A stretch of 64,000 bases of DNA from Ottelia alismoides (Eukaryota; Streptophyta; Magnoliopsida; Alismatales; Hydrocharitaceae): the NCBI GenBank assembly GCA_037367405.1, contig JAZKJV010003259.1, forward strand, positions 839,001 to 903,000, given 5' to 3'. Positions 1 to 11,612 of the stretch are shown here, piece after piece (positions within the stretch are counted from its first letter, which is position 1; each line of letters opens with the position of its first letter). The position numbers and the translations under genes were made by a program. Below the pieces are notes generated by a model that saw only the letters and a program-made list of their open reading frames with translations, made no database searches and had not been told where the DNA came from.

Positions 1-3000
1 TCATCACTCTTTATTCTTCTTTTTTAGCTACAAAAACCTTTGCAAATACATGTAGATATGTGTAAATACAAATAATTACCAAAAGCATGCATTGTGTAAA
101 AACCTATAATTAGCATGTTTTTGTGCAAAAATAAAAAGAATAAAGAGCAAAAAGAAAAAGAGGGAAATATTTAGAAACTATTAAAAACAAAATAAAAAGA
201 TGAAAAGCAAAAAGATCAAAAATACCCTTCCTTCACCATGTGTATAGACCATCATCCTGTATTTATTTAACCCTATAAATAAATGAAATTACTTTCAAAA
301 CTTGTTGTGAATATTCTATGGCTTATTTTGTAAATAAAATAAATAAGAAGAAACAAAACAAAAATCAAATAAAAATCACAAAATCAAAAATACAAAAAGA
401 CACTGTATAAATACCATGTGTATAAATGTATTCAACCATTTATTTCACCCTTGTATATATGTGATAAAAACAAAATAAAAATATTCTTTTATTCCTCATT
501 TTATCTTGTAAATAAATAAAATACAAAATGAGCATAAAAATACATAAAAATAACAAATAAAAAATCATTAAATAAAAATCCATATAGTGTACATATACCT
601 ATATATATAGCTACCCTATTTTTATTTCCAAAAATTAATTAAAAATCACCAAAAAATAGAAAAAAATAAAAGAAAAATATTTCATGTTTTGAGTTTTCTT
701 TAATTCGGCCTATTTCTACCCTAAAATAAATAAACAAAAATCGGGCACACGTGGCCGCTCCTGATTGGTCCACGGGGGACTGTTGACCCCGGTCAACTCC
801 CCCGCGGACTCCTTCCTATTCTGGAAGACGCGCGCCGCCCCGTCTTCTCCGATTTTCCCACGCGTCTCCAGGCTGTCTCCCACGCATACCCCGCGCCCGG
901 ATTCTTCGCCGTTCATCCCTCTCCCTCGCCGGATCCTTCGCCATGAAATCAACGCTTTCCTTCGCCGTCTCCACTCAACCCTAATCGACGCTGTCACTCT
1001 ATATATTCTCACCTCCGCCGCCTCCGCGCCCCATCTTTGGCCCTTCTCCTCCTTCCCAGTGACCTCCATAGGCTTCGCAAGAGTGACAGCAAGCGTCTGC
1101 CCTTGTTGCAGTGAGGCGAGGAAGCGAATCCATTGATCCGGCGACTCTCGCCGTCCTTGCTCCGCCGCCGGCGTTGAGCATCGAGCTTCAGGCCTTGACG
1201 CCCTTCGAAGCTACGACCAGGAGCAAGAGCAGCTCCAGCATAGTCTCCAGCATCCATCAGGTAACCCTAGTTCCTACCCATTTAGTGTAATTTCCGATTA
1301 CCCCCAAATCGACCCATTGCTGTGTTCCGTTGATTCCGATTGCCACGCTCTATATCTCGATCATCGGACCATCTCATCACCTTCGCCGTATCCCCGTGCA
1401 CTTTCTACGCCCGCTCATTCACCCCAGCCCGCCCCGGAGCTGGGATTCGAGTTCCATCGCCTCCGCCTCGCCGGAGCTCGTCCGCCCCACAGCACCGTCC
1501 ACCTTCACCCCGCTTTCTTGGGTCGAGGCATTTTGCCCTCGACCCGCGAAGCTTCTTGTCCACTTTGCAGGTCCAAAGGAGGTGTCTGAGCCTCCAGTCC
1601 ATTCAAGACCAGAGCTTCGCGCCGCCAGGCCTCGCCGGACCCCCTCCAGGGCTCGGCTGGACCATCAGCCATCGTCATCAGCTGCGGGACAGTACAGCGG
1701 AGCTTCTCCGATCAATTGCAGCAGCTGAGGAGGGGTGTAGCGCACGCAGGAGGCCGGCGAAGTTCGCCGGCGATGAGTTCTTGCACCCTCCTCCATAGCC
1801 GTCCGATGAAGACCTCGCTCCAGTTCTAATCCTGAGCGTTCATCCTTGAAGGAGCAGTAGCCATTGATCTATCTGAGGAGACATCTGGACCGTTGTAGCC
1901 GAGGAGAGAGGACCAGGAGCCCAGCATCGTCAGATCTTCCACGTGGACCTCTCCCAGCCGTTGATCAAGCCGAAGGGACGAAGAGAGAAGAGGCGCAGCA
2001 CATCCGGACCGTCCAGCCTACACGTGGCGCCTATCCGACCGTCGGCTAATAAAGGGGTAAATATCGTAGGGCCCCCTCGTAGTTTGTCATTTCCTTTTTA
2101 GTCCTGTAATTATTTTTAAAACTTTATTCAAGTAGGGTTATTTGCATTTTGAACCTCGAGCTTAATTTGAATTACATGTATGCCCCTGTGTGTGCTTGAC
2201 CACGTGCTTCGTCACGTGTGTATCTGGGCTTTTTATAGTTTTAGTCCTGTAGATCTGGAATGTTATGCAATGAATGAATCTTTTTATGAAATTGCAATTA
2301 TACCCCTGTGAGCATTGTTTAAGCGCATGTGCGTTATTTAGTGGGCTTTTTACATCCATGCCCCTGGGCTTTTGATACGAGTTATCAAATAGCCCTAGGA
2401 CTTGGTTTTTATTGCAATTTAGTCCCTATATGCCCCAGGCGCGTGCTTGGCACGTGACTTCTTGGTTATTTTGCACCAGGACCCCAGAACTTTTGGGTGT
2501 TTGCACATAGGTCCTTGTGCACAGTGCCCCACCTTTATTTTTGAATAAAATATCAAACGACCTCCAAATCCAATGAGATTTTGACACATGGCTCCTGCCA
2601 TGGTGTAGGAATTTCTATGATTTTTGAGGACAATTTTGATTTCATTTATTATTTTTAAAAATTCAAAAACCCCTATTTTTGCCACTGTTTGACTTTAAAA
2701 ATACCAAAAAAATATAAAAACATCTCCAAAAATTCCAAAAAAATTAGATACTGTAGTTTGCTTGTTGTTTGATTTTCTAGCCAATTTTGGCTAATTTTCA
2801 TCAATAAAAAAACCTAAAAATTGAAAAAACCCTAAAAACTCATAATAATTGTGATAAATAAATTAAAAATCCAAAAACAATAATTAGGGTGCCTAAATTT
2901 TCCTTATTCTTTCTAGATTATAGGAAAATTACCTTTAGGGCTTTTTGAGATCCAAGAGTATTTTATTTTTGGGTCTTAAGCCTTGCTGGACAGTACCCTC

Positions 3001-3461
3001 TGTTTTTCGCATTGTTTGATTTTTAGTAAATAATTTACCCATTAGAAAAATTCCAAAAATTCACCAAAAACAGTAAAAAACTTAAAAAACCTAAAAACCA
3101 TTTTTCCTTAATTTTTGCATTATTTTTGGAGTGTTTTATAAATTGTTGAAGTTGCCTTGCATTCATTTTATTTCATTTTCTCATCTTTAAAAAAAAAATA
3201 TATAAAAACAAACAAAAACCACTAAAAAAATATTCCTTCGGATTTCTGACTACATCGTAGGCTATTTAGCCAATCTGTGCTCCTTGTGTTCGACCCTGGG
3301 AGCTATACCAGGTTAATCTTATAGCAGGACCACTTCTCTGTATTTTATTGATTTATCTTCATCTGTGGTTCATTTTTCTTGATTGACGCATTCGAGTGAC
3401 TGAGGTCGCAACGACCTCATTTTATACCTTTACCTCAGTTGTTCGGGTTTTCGCGTCGTCA
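1..3461 (+). repeat. LTR copy A of the Athila-type family (5' tip cut by window edge)
   Basis: The first bases match the other LTR copies from about their 15th nucleotide, so roughly 14 bases lie outside the window. It ends at TCGCGTCGTCA (3461), comparable to the end of copy B. The order is the same as in the complete element E: AT-rich upstream part, palindromic TTGACC/GGTCAAC block (782-797), TATA-like TATATAT (1000-1006), GC-rich part with conserved hairpins (to about 1800), then an AT-rich tail with a CCAGG-type hairpin near 3300. It is followed by TTAAC rather than a primer-binding site, so it is either a solo LTR or a 3' LTR whose element lies to the left. Compared with B, D and E it lacks a block of about 100 bp near 175-215. 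Confidence 0.88.
782..1006 (+). promoter_or_regulatory. LTR A promoter: inverted TTGACC pair and TATA box
   Basis: GTTGACC (782-788) and GGTCAAC (791-797) form a palindrome of two outward-facing TTGAC cores, the core of the WRKY-bound W-box. TATATAT lies at 1000-1006, about 200 bp downstream. The same order and spacing occur in copy E (40541-40557 and 40760-40766). Promoter activity is inferred from position and conservation. Confidence 0.5.
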
Positions 3462-3675
3462 TTAACACATCCCGATATTCTGTCACACGAGAGAGTGTAA
3501 GGAGTATGAAAATGTATGCCATTTGAAGTTCGGATCAATTTGGATACATGTATGCGATAGTTCATTTTGGTATGTGCCTACAATTTAGCTAGGCAATTTC
3601 ATCATATTTGAAGATTGCAATGACATAGGTAGGGAAGAGCATGTCGGGTCGATTCGATCTAGTCTACGAGCTTGA

Positions 3676-3885
3676 ACTTACGAACTCGATCAAAAACTTG
3701 GACCTACTAGCTCGGGCCAGAAATATCATGTGGATAAGTTGGAGGAATTCCATGTGGATGAGTTGGAAGAAATCAAATGCGCACTTCGTGAGAAGGACCG
3801 ACTTTTTATGCACCTGGATGACAGATCAACATCTGCCTATGGCACTCTCAGCTCATCATTGTGTGGTAAGCATATCATGATGTAG
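3676..3885 (+). pseudogene. Possible exon relic with coiled-coil-like heptads
   Basis: A frame without its own start codon runs to TAG at 3883-3885. It encodes a highly charged stretch (HVDKLEEFHVDELEEIKCAL, then REKDRLFMHLDDR) that looks more like protein than chance translation of AT-rich DNA. A GTAAG that could be a splice donor follows at 3866-3870. I do not recognise a family and find no neighbouring exons. It may be a gene fragment carried by a transposon, or coincidence. Confidence 0.25.
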
Positions 3886-5175
3886 AATTCTCGCTCCACC
3901 ATGTACGGTCATCTTTCTTATATGTATGAACTTATAGATCCGTTTTAAACTTTACTAAAAGGGGGGAATTTTTCAATAAAACATGTGAAATGTGCTTCTA
4001 TCGGGGAATGATTATTGGTGCCAATACGGTTAATAATGCATTAGACTTCATCCGATTATTTGCCAACTAACATATTTAACTAGCTCACAATCACGATTCC
4101 TTAGCTCTCACTTACCAACCGAACATAGAGTAGTGCCTAATTATCCTCATTCCTCCTTATTCTCCCTTATTCTAATCCTTACAACTAAACGAAAACATTA
4201 TCTTATTCCACCTTATCCCTCACCTTTATTCCGCCTCATTCTCTAATGGAACGGGCCCTTATTGGAAATGGATTCCTTATATACATTGAGCTATAGAAAA
4301 TTCATAAAGTTTATAAGAAGGTCATGCATATTATGTCAATTCAAGACAACTATAACCTCCATGGATTCACGAAAAAAAATACATCGAAAAACACCAAAGT
4401 GAGGGGTAAAAATCCATTGATTTTTTTATCGCAACACAAAATCCAAGCATTATAAATAAATAGTCCTCCGTTAAGGTTTACTCATACGTCTGGGCATTAG
4501 ATCGATACCCGATGAGATTTTTGATACCTAAACCATTTAGATTGCTCTTGGGTATTACTTTAGAACTTCAGAACTTGATTGACCCAAATAAGAATAATTA
4601 TATATACGAATTTCTTCAAATGTCATTTAGAGTATATTGTATTGAAAATAAACGTGAAATTAATACCATATATAGTGTATATTAATAATATCATACACAA
4701 ATTTCAAATTTCAAAATTATTAATAAGATAAAATATATAGTAGATTATTTTTCATATGTACGTAATGGTTACATTTTTATTTCAAGGAAATTATTTAATG
4801 ATGGAGAATTCGAAATATCATATATATACTCTGTTTGTAATTTTGATTTGATTAGCCAATTACATTCCATTAATCTATCCACTATTTTAGAGATAATTTA
4901 TTTTCATTTCTTTATCTTTCCACGAGCTTTTCACATATTCATCCGTCAACTATCATCCTTGCAAAATTCTTCTTCTGCACGTTAGGTTATGGACCATGTT
5001 TAAGGATCACGTAACTCTTCTTCTGATTAATTTATACTCCGTCAGGAGCTTCAAAGAAAATTCTTAGAAACTGTAAGTGTGAAACAAAATTCGTGTTATG
5101 CAACTGTCATGGGACATTTTTTTTGTTATGTATCGTAGATTAGCTTCTTTGAAAATGCGGTTTTGATTTTAGGCA

Positions 5176-5278
5176 AAAGCCACCTCTTGAATAGATGGCT
5201 TTCGGGAGGCATTGACCAAAGACGGCTCTTGACTCTTGAGGGGCACTGATCAAAGACAACTCTTGAGAAGTGGCTTTA
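5176..5278. repeat. Inverted and direct repeats resembling CACTA subterminal repeats
   Basis: AAAGCCA (5176-5182) and TGGCTTT (5196-5202) form a hairpin around CCTCTTGAATAGA. Two related units follow, each with a GGCA(T)TGA(C/T)CAAAGAC-like core and CTCTTGA, and the cluster ends with AAGTGGCTTTA, which inverts the first arm. Alternating GGCTTT/AAAGCC units of this kind are familiar from the subterminal regions of plant CACTA transposons. No CACTA terminus was seen, so this would be a remnant. Confidence 0.35.
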
Positions 5279-6007
5279 GTCTAAAACTGGAAGCATATTT
5301 TTCAAAAGGTAGCCTACCTACGATACACTTAAAAAAAATTATCATTTGCATATGTGTAATATGTTTTCCTACTAAGCATCCAAAAACCCATGCAAGATTT
5401 GGCTGAAGAGTAGCCAAGTTGCATATCAACTCATACACCCTTTAATCACATTCGATAAGTTTTTGCTAGTTCTCTCAACATTCAATTCATGTTGAAATAA
5501 TAACAAGATATCAACAAAAGATTTACATAATATGAGCATCGACTATCATCTATCCCAGGTTCAAACAGGTTCCTTTTAAGATCGTTAAGTACATGTGATT
5601 GCATAATACAAAATCCGAAATATTCAAGGAGAAAAAAGGATTTTTGTTAGTTGTGCCTTTTCAAGATATTGCAATATCAGTTATACTCCTCTCTTTTTTG
5701 TAATACAAGTTTAATCCTTGACTTCTTCGAAAATGATTATTTGAGCCATCGTGTTAGTTGTTGTCCATCCCCATCCCAAATGAACGTTAACTTTGGGGAC
5801 ACATGAGGGGTTAGATAAATAAATGAGGGTAGAAATGTCTTTCCTCTCCTTTTCTTCTTCTTCCTTTGACTCTTCCTCCGTCTTCCTCCCCCTCCATCTC
5901 TTCATCCTCCTCCGACCATCGCTTCATCCACCCCTCCCCCTCCATCCCCTAACCCCCTCCTTCCAGCACCTTCTCCCCTCCGCCTGCCCTCTTCCTCCAT
6001 CTCCAGC

Positions 6008-6410
6008 TAGACCTGGCCAACGGGCTGGGGACCCGTCCGTCCAGCCCGCTCATGGGTCAGGCTTGAGCTTGGAGATTTTAGCTTCGGTCGGTCCGATCCA
6101 ACCCGAAAAAAATAAAAAATATATAAATATATGTCAAATTGTACATGTATTAATATGATACGCTTTAAGTTTTTCATTTGTGACACTAGTTTTAAATAAA
6201 ATTCAATAGTGTACATGTCAAGTAACATGTAAACTACGTATATTAGTTATATAAAGTATAGTTGGTATTAATAAAATCATTTATACGTATTAAACACCAT
6301 TAAAAAATCAATGGAAAATGAACAAAATGGGCCATGGGCCGACCCATGGGTGGACTTTCGACAGAGGTTTTTTAACCTCGGCCCGTCGGCTCACATTTTG
6401 GCCAGGTCTA
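6008..6410. mobile_element. hAT-type MITE (403 bp) with perfect 8-bp target duplication
   Basis: The left end reads TAGACCTGGCCAA and the right end is its reverse complement, TTGGCCAGGTCTA, giving 13-bp perfect terminal inverted repeats. TCTCCAGC occurs immediately outside both ends (6000-6007 and 6411-6418). Eight-base duplications and TAGACCTGGCC-like termini are typical of hAT-superfamily non-autonomous elements. The interior is AT-rich and has no transposase frame. The insertion lies within a pyrimidine-rich host tract (about 5840-6500). Confidence 0.85.
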
Positions 6411-6418
6411 TCTCCAGC

Positions 6419-9401
6419 TCATCCTCCCCCTTCACCAGCCCTCTTCCTCCCCTTCCAGCATCTCCTCCTTCTCTGCCCACCCATGACCTTTCACCTCTAC
6501 ATCAACCTCTGTAATGGCGAAATGCTGCTCCATCTCCTACTCTCCTTCGAAACGACAATCCCGCTCCATCTTCAAAAGGGTGAGAGGAACATTTAGACAA
6601 AAGAACCCAATTGGGGTTTCGGGGCCCTAAAACCCTCCATCCACCGGCACTGCACCGAACCCAGCCCACCACTGTACAAGCTTCGTCCACCACACCAACG
6701 CTTCGAGCGCCCAATCTCTGAGATTTTCTTAAAGTTGTCTCTCCAACCCAACACATACTTGCACCGACGCCTCAATCTCCCCTTGCCCAGCTCCAGCGGA
6801 ATGCCACCATCGGCCAACGGAGGTGGTGGGTTGTTGCACTCTCTCTTCTGACCTAAAAGGTCGTTGACACTATTCCCTTCCAGCACATCCTCCCCCTTGA
6901 TAAATGCTCCCCCTCACGGTCTTTAATAAAGAAATCTTGTCGAATGTAGCATCCACAAAGATGAGCATGATCAAAAGTAATTAAAGAGAGAGGGGACATA
7001 TGATTATAAGAAAAGTGTCTCTATCTATCTCTTTCCACATGATATTATCCAAGTAAGTGTCCCTACGTTGAACACAAGAAGGCATGAAGTATAATCAGGA
7101 TTTGTAATCGGATTTTGTGATTAATTTATTTTTCGCAAACTCTTTTTGTGGTTTTAATTTTTATTGATTTTTATTTGATTTTTATTTTTGTAAATTTTTA
7201 TTTTATTTTTATTTTGAATTTTTTATTTGATTTTTAAAAATGATTAATTTTGAAAAATGATGATACTATATAATAGGTGGAGTATATTGTAATGTACTAT
7301 TCTATATAGTGATTAAAGTGGAAGAAAAAGAAAGGGATTTTTTTCAAAACAAAAAATATATTTTACAAAAATGATTTACTATATAGTATATAGGTTATAA
7401 TATGTATAGATGATACTATATAAGTATATGATATGATATATGTAGAACGAGAGAAGAAAATTGAGCAACGAGCTCGAAGAAGCACATAAGGGAAACACAA
7501 AATGAGTGCTATGTTTGAAAAATCAAAATAAATCGAACGTGTGATGCAAAAATCACTAAAAATGTAATAAAACCTTCCTAGTTAGTTGTTTAACTTCCCT
7601 AAAAAATTGAAGAAAAATAGTATTTATAGAGTATCCAAAAGTCACAATAAGTACATGACTACAAATTATGTAAGAAAAGTCTGAAAATTAGAAAGTTCTT
7701 TGGCATTTAGGTCCCTATGGTGGAACTTAAATGCAAATTGTGGAATGTCGGACGATGCGTGCAAATATATGAAATCGGTGAGCTTATGTTGCAAATGTCA
7801 AACCCCTTTATATGAGGACTGATATTTAATTGCCGATGTGTGATCCGAGCCAGGTGTCGCCAAACTGTAGCATATATATGAAGGAAGCTGATGTTCTTCC
7901 CTAATTTCTTGAAGAAGGCAGCAACGATTTGGCTCCGGGTGTCGTAGGATCGATAGGATGACGACGTAAGTAGATGGCTCGAGGATGCATGGTCGGAAGT
8001 TGCGAGGAGTCGTCGAGAATGAAAGAAAAAACACTTATTAGGAGCTCCAGATGTTGACTTAGGGCATCTAGATCTTGTGCAGCTTCAGATCGATAAGTCC
8101 CTCCAATTAATGCAAGGAACTTGCTTCAAATGCTTTTGGAAGATAGATCCAAATGAATGTTGTACCTGCACTTGGGAATAATAAGGTTGTGAAAACTTTC
8201 AGATTGCCGCTCAAAGACCGGTGTTTGTCGAGCTCCACATGTAGCTACACGCGAATGTAAGGCAACCTAAGCCTTGGAACCTCTTCTCCGATCTACCCTC
8301 TTCCTCGCTAGACGAAGATCTTCCTCATCTGTCACACGAGGAAGACTACCAGAGGCTTGGAAGAATGGTCGTTCGTCAGTTGGAACTTAAGTATGAAGGA
8401 GTTAGTTATTTTGTGCCATCTTGGGCAACTTAAATAAGAGAAATAGAACGTAGTTAGGTAGATCTGAATGGAGGGCATGGATTAGCGTTGAATTAGGATA
8501 AGGTTTCTATGAATTAGAGTTTGGATTTGTTGGTAATCGGAAGCTGGAGAAATCTATGAATTAGATTTTGGATTTGTTGGTAATCGGAAGCTGGAGAAAT
8601 TTGTGAAGATGGTTCATTTAAACAGTGAAATAGAATGGCTCCGTGGACGAGATGACTGTGGTGTGATACGTGTCAGCACCCGAAAATTCTGAGAGTCAAA
8701 GTGCTTTGTAAATATAAAATAAATAGTAAATTATATTATTTCGATAACATGTGAAAAATGTAGATAATTAAATTATCTAAGTTATGGTATATTATACATA
8801 TATAAATAATATATTTTTATCTATAATTAAAATAATAATACATATAATGTATCTTATAAATTGGGCAAATACTTTTAATTTAATATTTTAATAAATAAGG
8901 TAATGTTTTTGTATTTTATTAATTTATATAATAATAAATAATATTTGTATGAATTTAATAATTCCCTTTATATACCTTAATACATATATAGTGTGTTCAT
9001 TTTTACCATTTTTTGAATTTTTTCCCAATATATCCTCTTAACTACACCATGATCCGATGAAACTATGATTTAGTTCAACTTATAATGATCAGACAAATGG
9101 TAAATACACATTATTGCTATGGCAGAAGTCAATGATAGAATTAATATTTCATAAAAAAGAAGTGTAACTAATATTGTAATATTTTGGATGGACGGATAAA
9201 AATCGAAAAATACCCGAAAACATAAAGTCAGTAGAAAAAGGGGGACATGTATGTATATTATTATATTTAATATTAATTAATGTCTTGTACAAAATGCACA
9301 CGAATTTGAACAGCACTCTGACGGGCACAGGTAATTTCTCGAAGGTGTGCAGCTGCAAACGACTCGTCCAGGAATATCTCCACAACACGTGTTTACCTTC
9401 G
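6419..9401. other. Intergenic host DNA downstream of EXO70
   Basis: It starts with the rest of a pyrimidine-rich tract, followed by moderately GC-rich sequence to about 6900 and then strongly AT-rich DNA with T-rich runs (7090-7420). Short open frames occur but none carries a recognisable domain. A 47-bp tandem duplication lies at 8507-8600. The AT-rich part just below 9400 should contain the EXO70 3' untranslated region. Confidence 0.5.
8507..8600. repeat. 47-bp direct tandem duplication
   Basis: Two adjacent 47-bp units (8507-8553 and 8554-8600) start with CTATGAATTAGA and end with AAGCTGGAGAAAT. They differ by one or two bases. This is a simple local duplication with no coding role visible. 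Confidence 0.85.
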
Positions 9402-11432
9402 TCAACGACCACCTCCTCCACCTCGCAGCCTCAGCAATGCCAATCTCCGCCACCTGCTCCCCTTGGACGACGATGATCCCGACCACGAATTTGAACCTGG
9501 TGATCCGCACGACAACGACCCCGATGATGGCGACGGCGACGTGCTACCCTCCTTGAACAGGTCGAGCAAATAGCTCCCGACGTCCTCCGGGGCAAACCTC
9601 ACCACCCCAATGGCGTCCTTGTCCGCCCTCAGTACCCCTCTGCACTCCTCGTAAAACGACGTGTATGCCTCCACCACCTTCGTGCTCACCGACCCCCTTA
9701 TCTCCTGCCTCATCTTCCCATCCACCACCACCCAACTCACCTGCTTCTTGTACGTCTCCTCGAACTTCCTGTTGAATTCCCTCATACTCTCCCTCGCTGC
9801 AACGACGCCTTCAGTCTCCAGCATGGTTGCTGGGTCCTTTGGGATGCTTTCCAACACCTTGCTCCACCCCAGATTCTCGTAGCTCCTCCAGAAGGACCTC
9901 ACTTTCTTCTCGTGCTTGGAAACCCACTCGCGGCCTAGAAGCCAACGGAGGTTGCTCCGCTGCACCCTCGTGAGCACGTAGTGGAGGTTGTTGGCGAGGA
10001 AGAGATAGGCAAGAGATGGATCCCTGTAGAAATCCGCGTTGCAATCGAGTTTGCACAAGAGGATTAAGAGGAGCCAAGACATCCTCGCGGATATCGCCGG
10101 AGGTATGTCCTGCTCTTCGTCGTCGACGGCAGCGCAAGGCGACGACGGAACGGACGATGGGTATATGAAGCTGTGGAATGGCTCGGGGAGAGGAGAACGT
10201 GGAGTTGGAACGGGGCAGTCGGCGTAGATCTCGGCGAGCACGCGACCGTAGTCCGCGAGGTGCACCATGTAATCCATGGCATGTTGGGTAAGTGGGTGTA
10301 CCCCACCGCCGGGCACGACCTCTTTCGACGACCCCTTCTGCAGAGCTGTCTCGAAGTCAGCGAGCGACGCCCGGATGCACTCGCCGAGCTTCATCTGAGT
10401 AAACTGCACTTGCAAGCTCACGGCCGCTGTGGACTCGTACGAGAAAACCCCTCCCACCTCCGGCAACAGCTCCGCCGTAGCGTTATACATCTCAAGATAC
10501 CGGAAGATCTTCTCGGGGGAACGCGTCCCCTTCGCCAACGTTGCGAGCTCCGGGAACCCGAGGAACTGCACCGCAGCATCCCTAACGATCTCGGCGAAGC
10601 ACGACTCCTTAATGGCAGCCGAGGACTCAAACACGAAATCGCAGAGCAACCTCTCCCCCGAGAACAGGGTCCGGATGGCGACGCCGGAAGCGGCGAGCCA
10701 ATTGGTGATACGCCTGTCCAAGGAATCCCAATCGAGCTTCTGGAATTGAGAAGGTTTCAGCCTCTCGAATCCGAGCTTGAAAAGGCCCTCGTCCACGATG
10801 GATCTTCGAATAGACTTGTAGATGCCGACGCATTCGCGTGCGTATCCACACGAGACCATGCACTGGACTATGGATCTGAGGTCGATCATGACGGCCGTGG
10901 GGGGCTTCTCGACCTGTTGGATCGTCTCCCCGGCGGCGACAATATCGTCGACCTCGGAGCGATAGTCATCGTCGAAATCGGAGAAGGAGGCCGTGGAGAG
11001 GGAGGAGCGAGCGGAGGAGCGGACGGAGTCGGAGTCGAGGCGATCGCGATTCGCGGCGAGGATTTGGTAGAGCTCCTTCTGGAGGCGGGCCATGGCGGTG
11101 AGCATGAGGCGCTGGCCGCGGACGAGGTAGTGGTGGGAGGAGGGGATGGAGGTGGATTTGGAGAAGAAGAGCATGGCCTGGTGGAGGTCCTGTGCTGCGA
11201 GGAGGAAGCGGCGGGCCTCTGCCGGGCTCTCGTAGAAGAGGGAGGTGATCTTGGCGAAGGTGGAGCCCTCGGGATCCCACTTGGTGATGAGCTTCTCTGC
11301 GGAGGCGATGTTGTCCTCCATGAGGGTGGCGCGGAAGGTGTCGATGGCGAGGGTGGACGGAGAAGGAGAAGAGGAGAGCGTGTGGGGAGGGGAGGGGTGG
11401 AAGAAGATGCTTCTCATGCCCTTCCTCGGCAT
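9402..11432 (-). CDS. Exocyst subunit EXO70, probably EXO70H-like
   Basis: A single uninterrupted 676-residue frame encodes an EXO70 protein. EXO70 subunits bind plasma-membrane phosphoinositides and tether secretory vesicles as part of the octameric exocyst complex. The N-terminus (MPRKGMRSIFF) and intronless structure suggest the plant EXO70H group; this assignment is from memory of the family. Residues 40-130 form the N-terminal helical part, 135-180 an acidic and serine-rich linker. Residues 240-630 are the conserved EXO70 domain, with LFLANNLHYV (477-486), FNRKFEETYKKQVSW (553-567) and RFAPEDVGSYLLDLF (612-626). The tail (630-676) is serine-rich, then basic and glycine-rich, and could contact membrane. 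Length is normal for the family and no stop or frameshift interrupts it. The ATG at 11430-11432 is preceded by AACA and lies about 115 bases below a TATA box. Confidence 0.93.
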   Translation of the reverse strand: MPRKGMRSIFFHPSPPHTLSSSPSPSTLAIDTFRATLMEDNIASAEKLITKWDPEGSTFAKITSLFYESPAEARRFLLAAQDLHQAMLFFSKSTSIPSSHHYLVRGQRLMLTAMARLQKELYQILAANRDRLDSDSVRSSARSSLSTASFSDFDDDYRSEVDDIVAAGETIQQVEKPPTAVMIDLRSIVQCMVSCGYARECVGIYKSIRRSIVDEGLFKLGFERLKPSQFQKLDWDSLDRRITNWLAASGVAIRTLFSGERLLCDFVFESSAAIKESCFAEIVRDAAVQFLGFPELATLAKGTRSPEKIFRYLEMYNATAELLPEVGGVFSYESTAAVSLQVQFTQMKLGECIRASLADFETALQKGSSKEVVPGGGVHPLTQHAMDYMVHLADYGRVLAEIYADCPVPTPRSPLPEPFHSFIYPSSVPSSPCAAVDDEEQDIPPAISARMSWLLLILLCKLDCNADFYRDPSLAYLFLANNLHYVLTRVQRSNLRWLLGREWVSKHEKKVRSFWRSYENLGWSKVLESIPKDPATMLETEGVVAARESMREFNRKFEETYKKQVSWVVVDGKMRQEIRGSVSTKVVEAYTSFYEECRGVLRADKDAIGVVRFAPEDVGSYLLDLFKEGSTSPSPSSGSLSCGSPGSNSWSGSSSSKGSRWRRLALLRLRGGGGGR

Positions 11433-11545
11433 TGTTAAGGCTTAGAGGAGGAGAAGGAGATGGATATGGAGAGAGGAAGCTTTAGCTGACGCTTAGTAAT
11501 CCTCGATAGGATTGTGTTGAGGTTAGATGTGTAGAGTGGGGGTGC

Positions 11546-11552
11546 ATATATA
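11546..11552 (-). promoter_or_regulatory. TATA box of EXO70
   Basis: On the minus strand TATATAT lies about 115 bases upstream of the EXO70 start codon. The region between is CT-rich, as in many plant 5' leaders, and has no intervening ATG in good context. Position and motif fit a core promoter. Confidence 0.6.
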
Positions 11553-11587
11553 ACACGGTGAGGGGCGCAGCCGTTGGACTCGGTTGG

Positions 11588-11612
11588 TTGACTTTCGATG
11601 GAGTGGTGACGT
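11588..11612. promoter_or_regulatory. W-box and TGACGT motif upstream of EXO70
   Basis: TTGACT at 11588-11593 fits the WRKY W-box, and TGACGT at 11607-11612 fits the as-1/bZIP core. Both lie 35-70 bases beyond the TATA box. Some plant EXO70 genes respond to pathogens, which would fit, but such short motifs also occur by chance. Confidence 0.3.

Larger units (their letters stand above)
3462..5999. other. Intergenic host DNA, no clear gene
   Basis: AT-rich non-repetitive DNA between LTR A and the first MITE. I see no supported full gene. It contains a short open stretch with charged heptads (3676-3885), a segment at about 4090-4265 that resembles one end of a Tourist-like MITE, and a cluster of inverted and direct repeats at 5176-5278. 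Confidence 0.6.

Noticed and set aside
4090..4265. Possible Tourist-like MITE (AACGGGCCCTTA end)
   Set aside because: Only one end is convincing. No matching terminal repeat or TAA/TTA duplication was found.
5823..6158. Open frame rich in serine and proline
   Set aside because: It is a pyrimidine-rich tract, interrupted by the hAT-type MITE at 6008, so it is not one coding unit.
10173..11438. 421-codon plus-strand open frame opposite EXO70
   Set aside because: It is the antisense of a GC-rich coding region, where stops are rare. The translation is low-complexity and has no domain.
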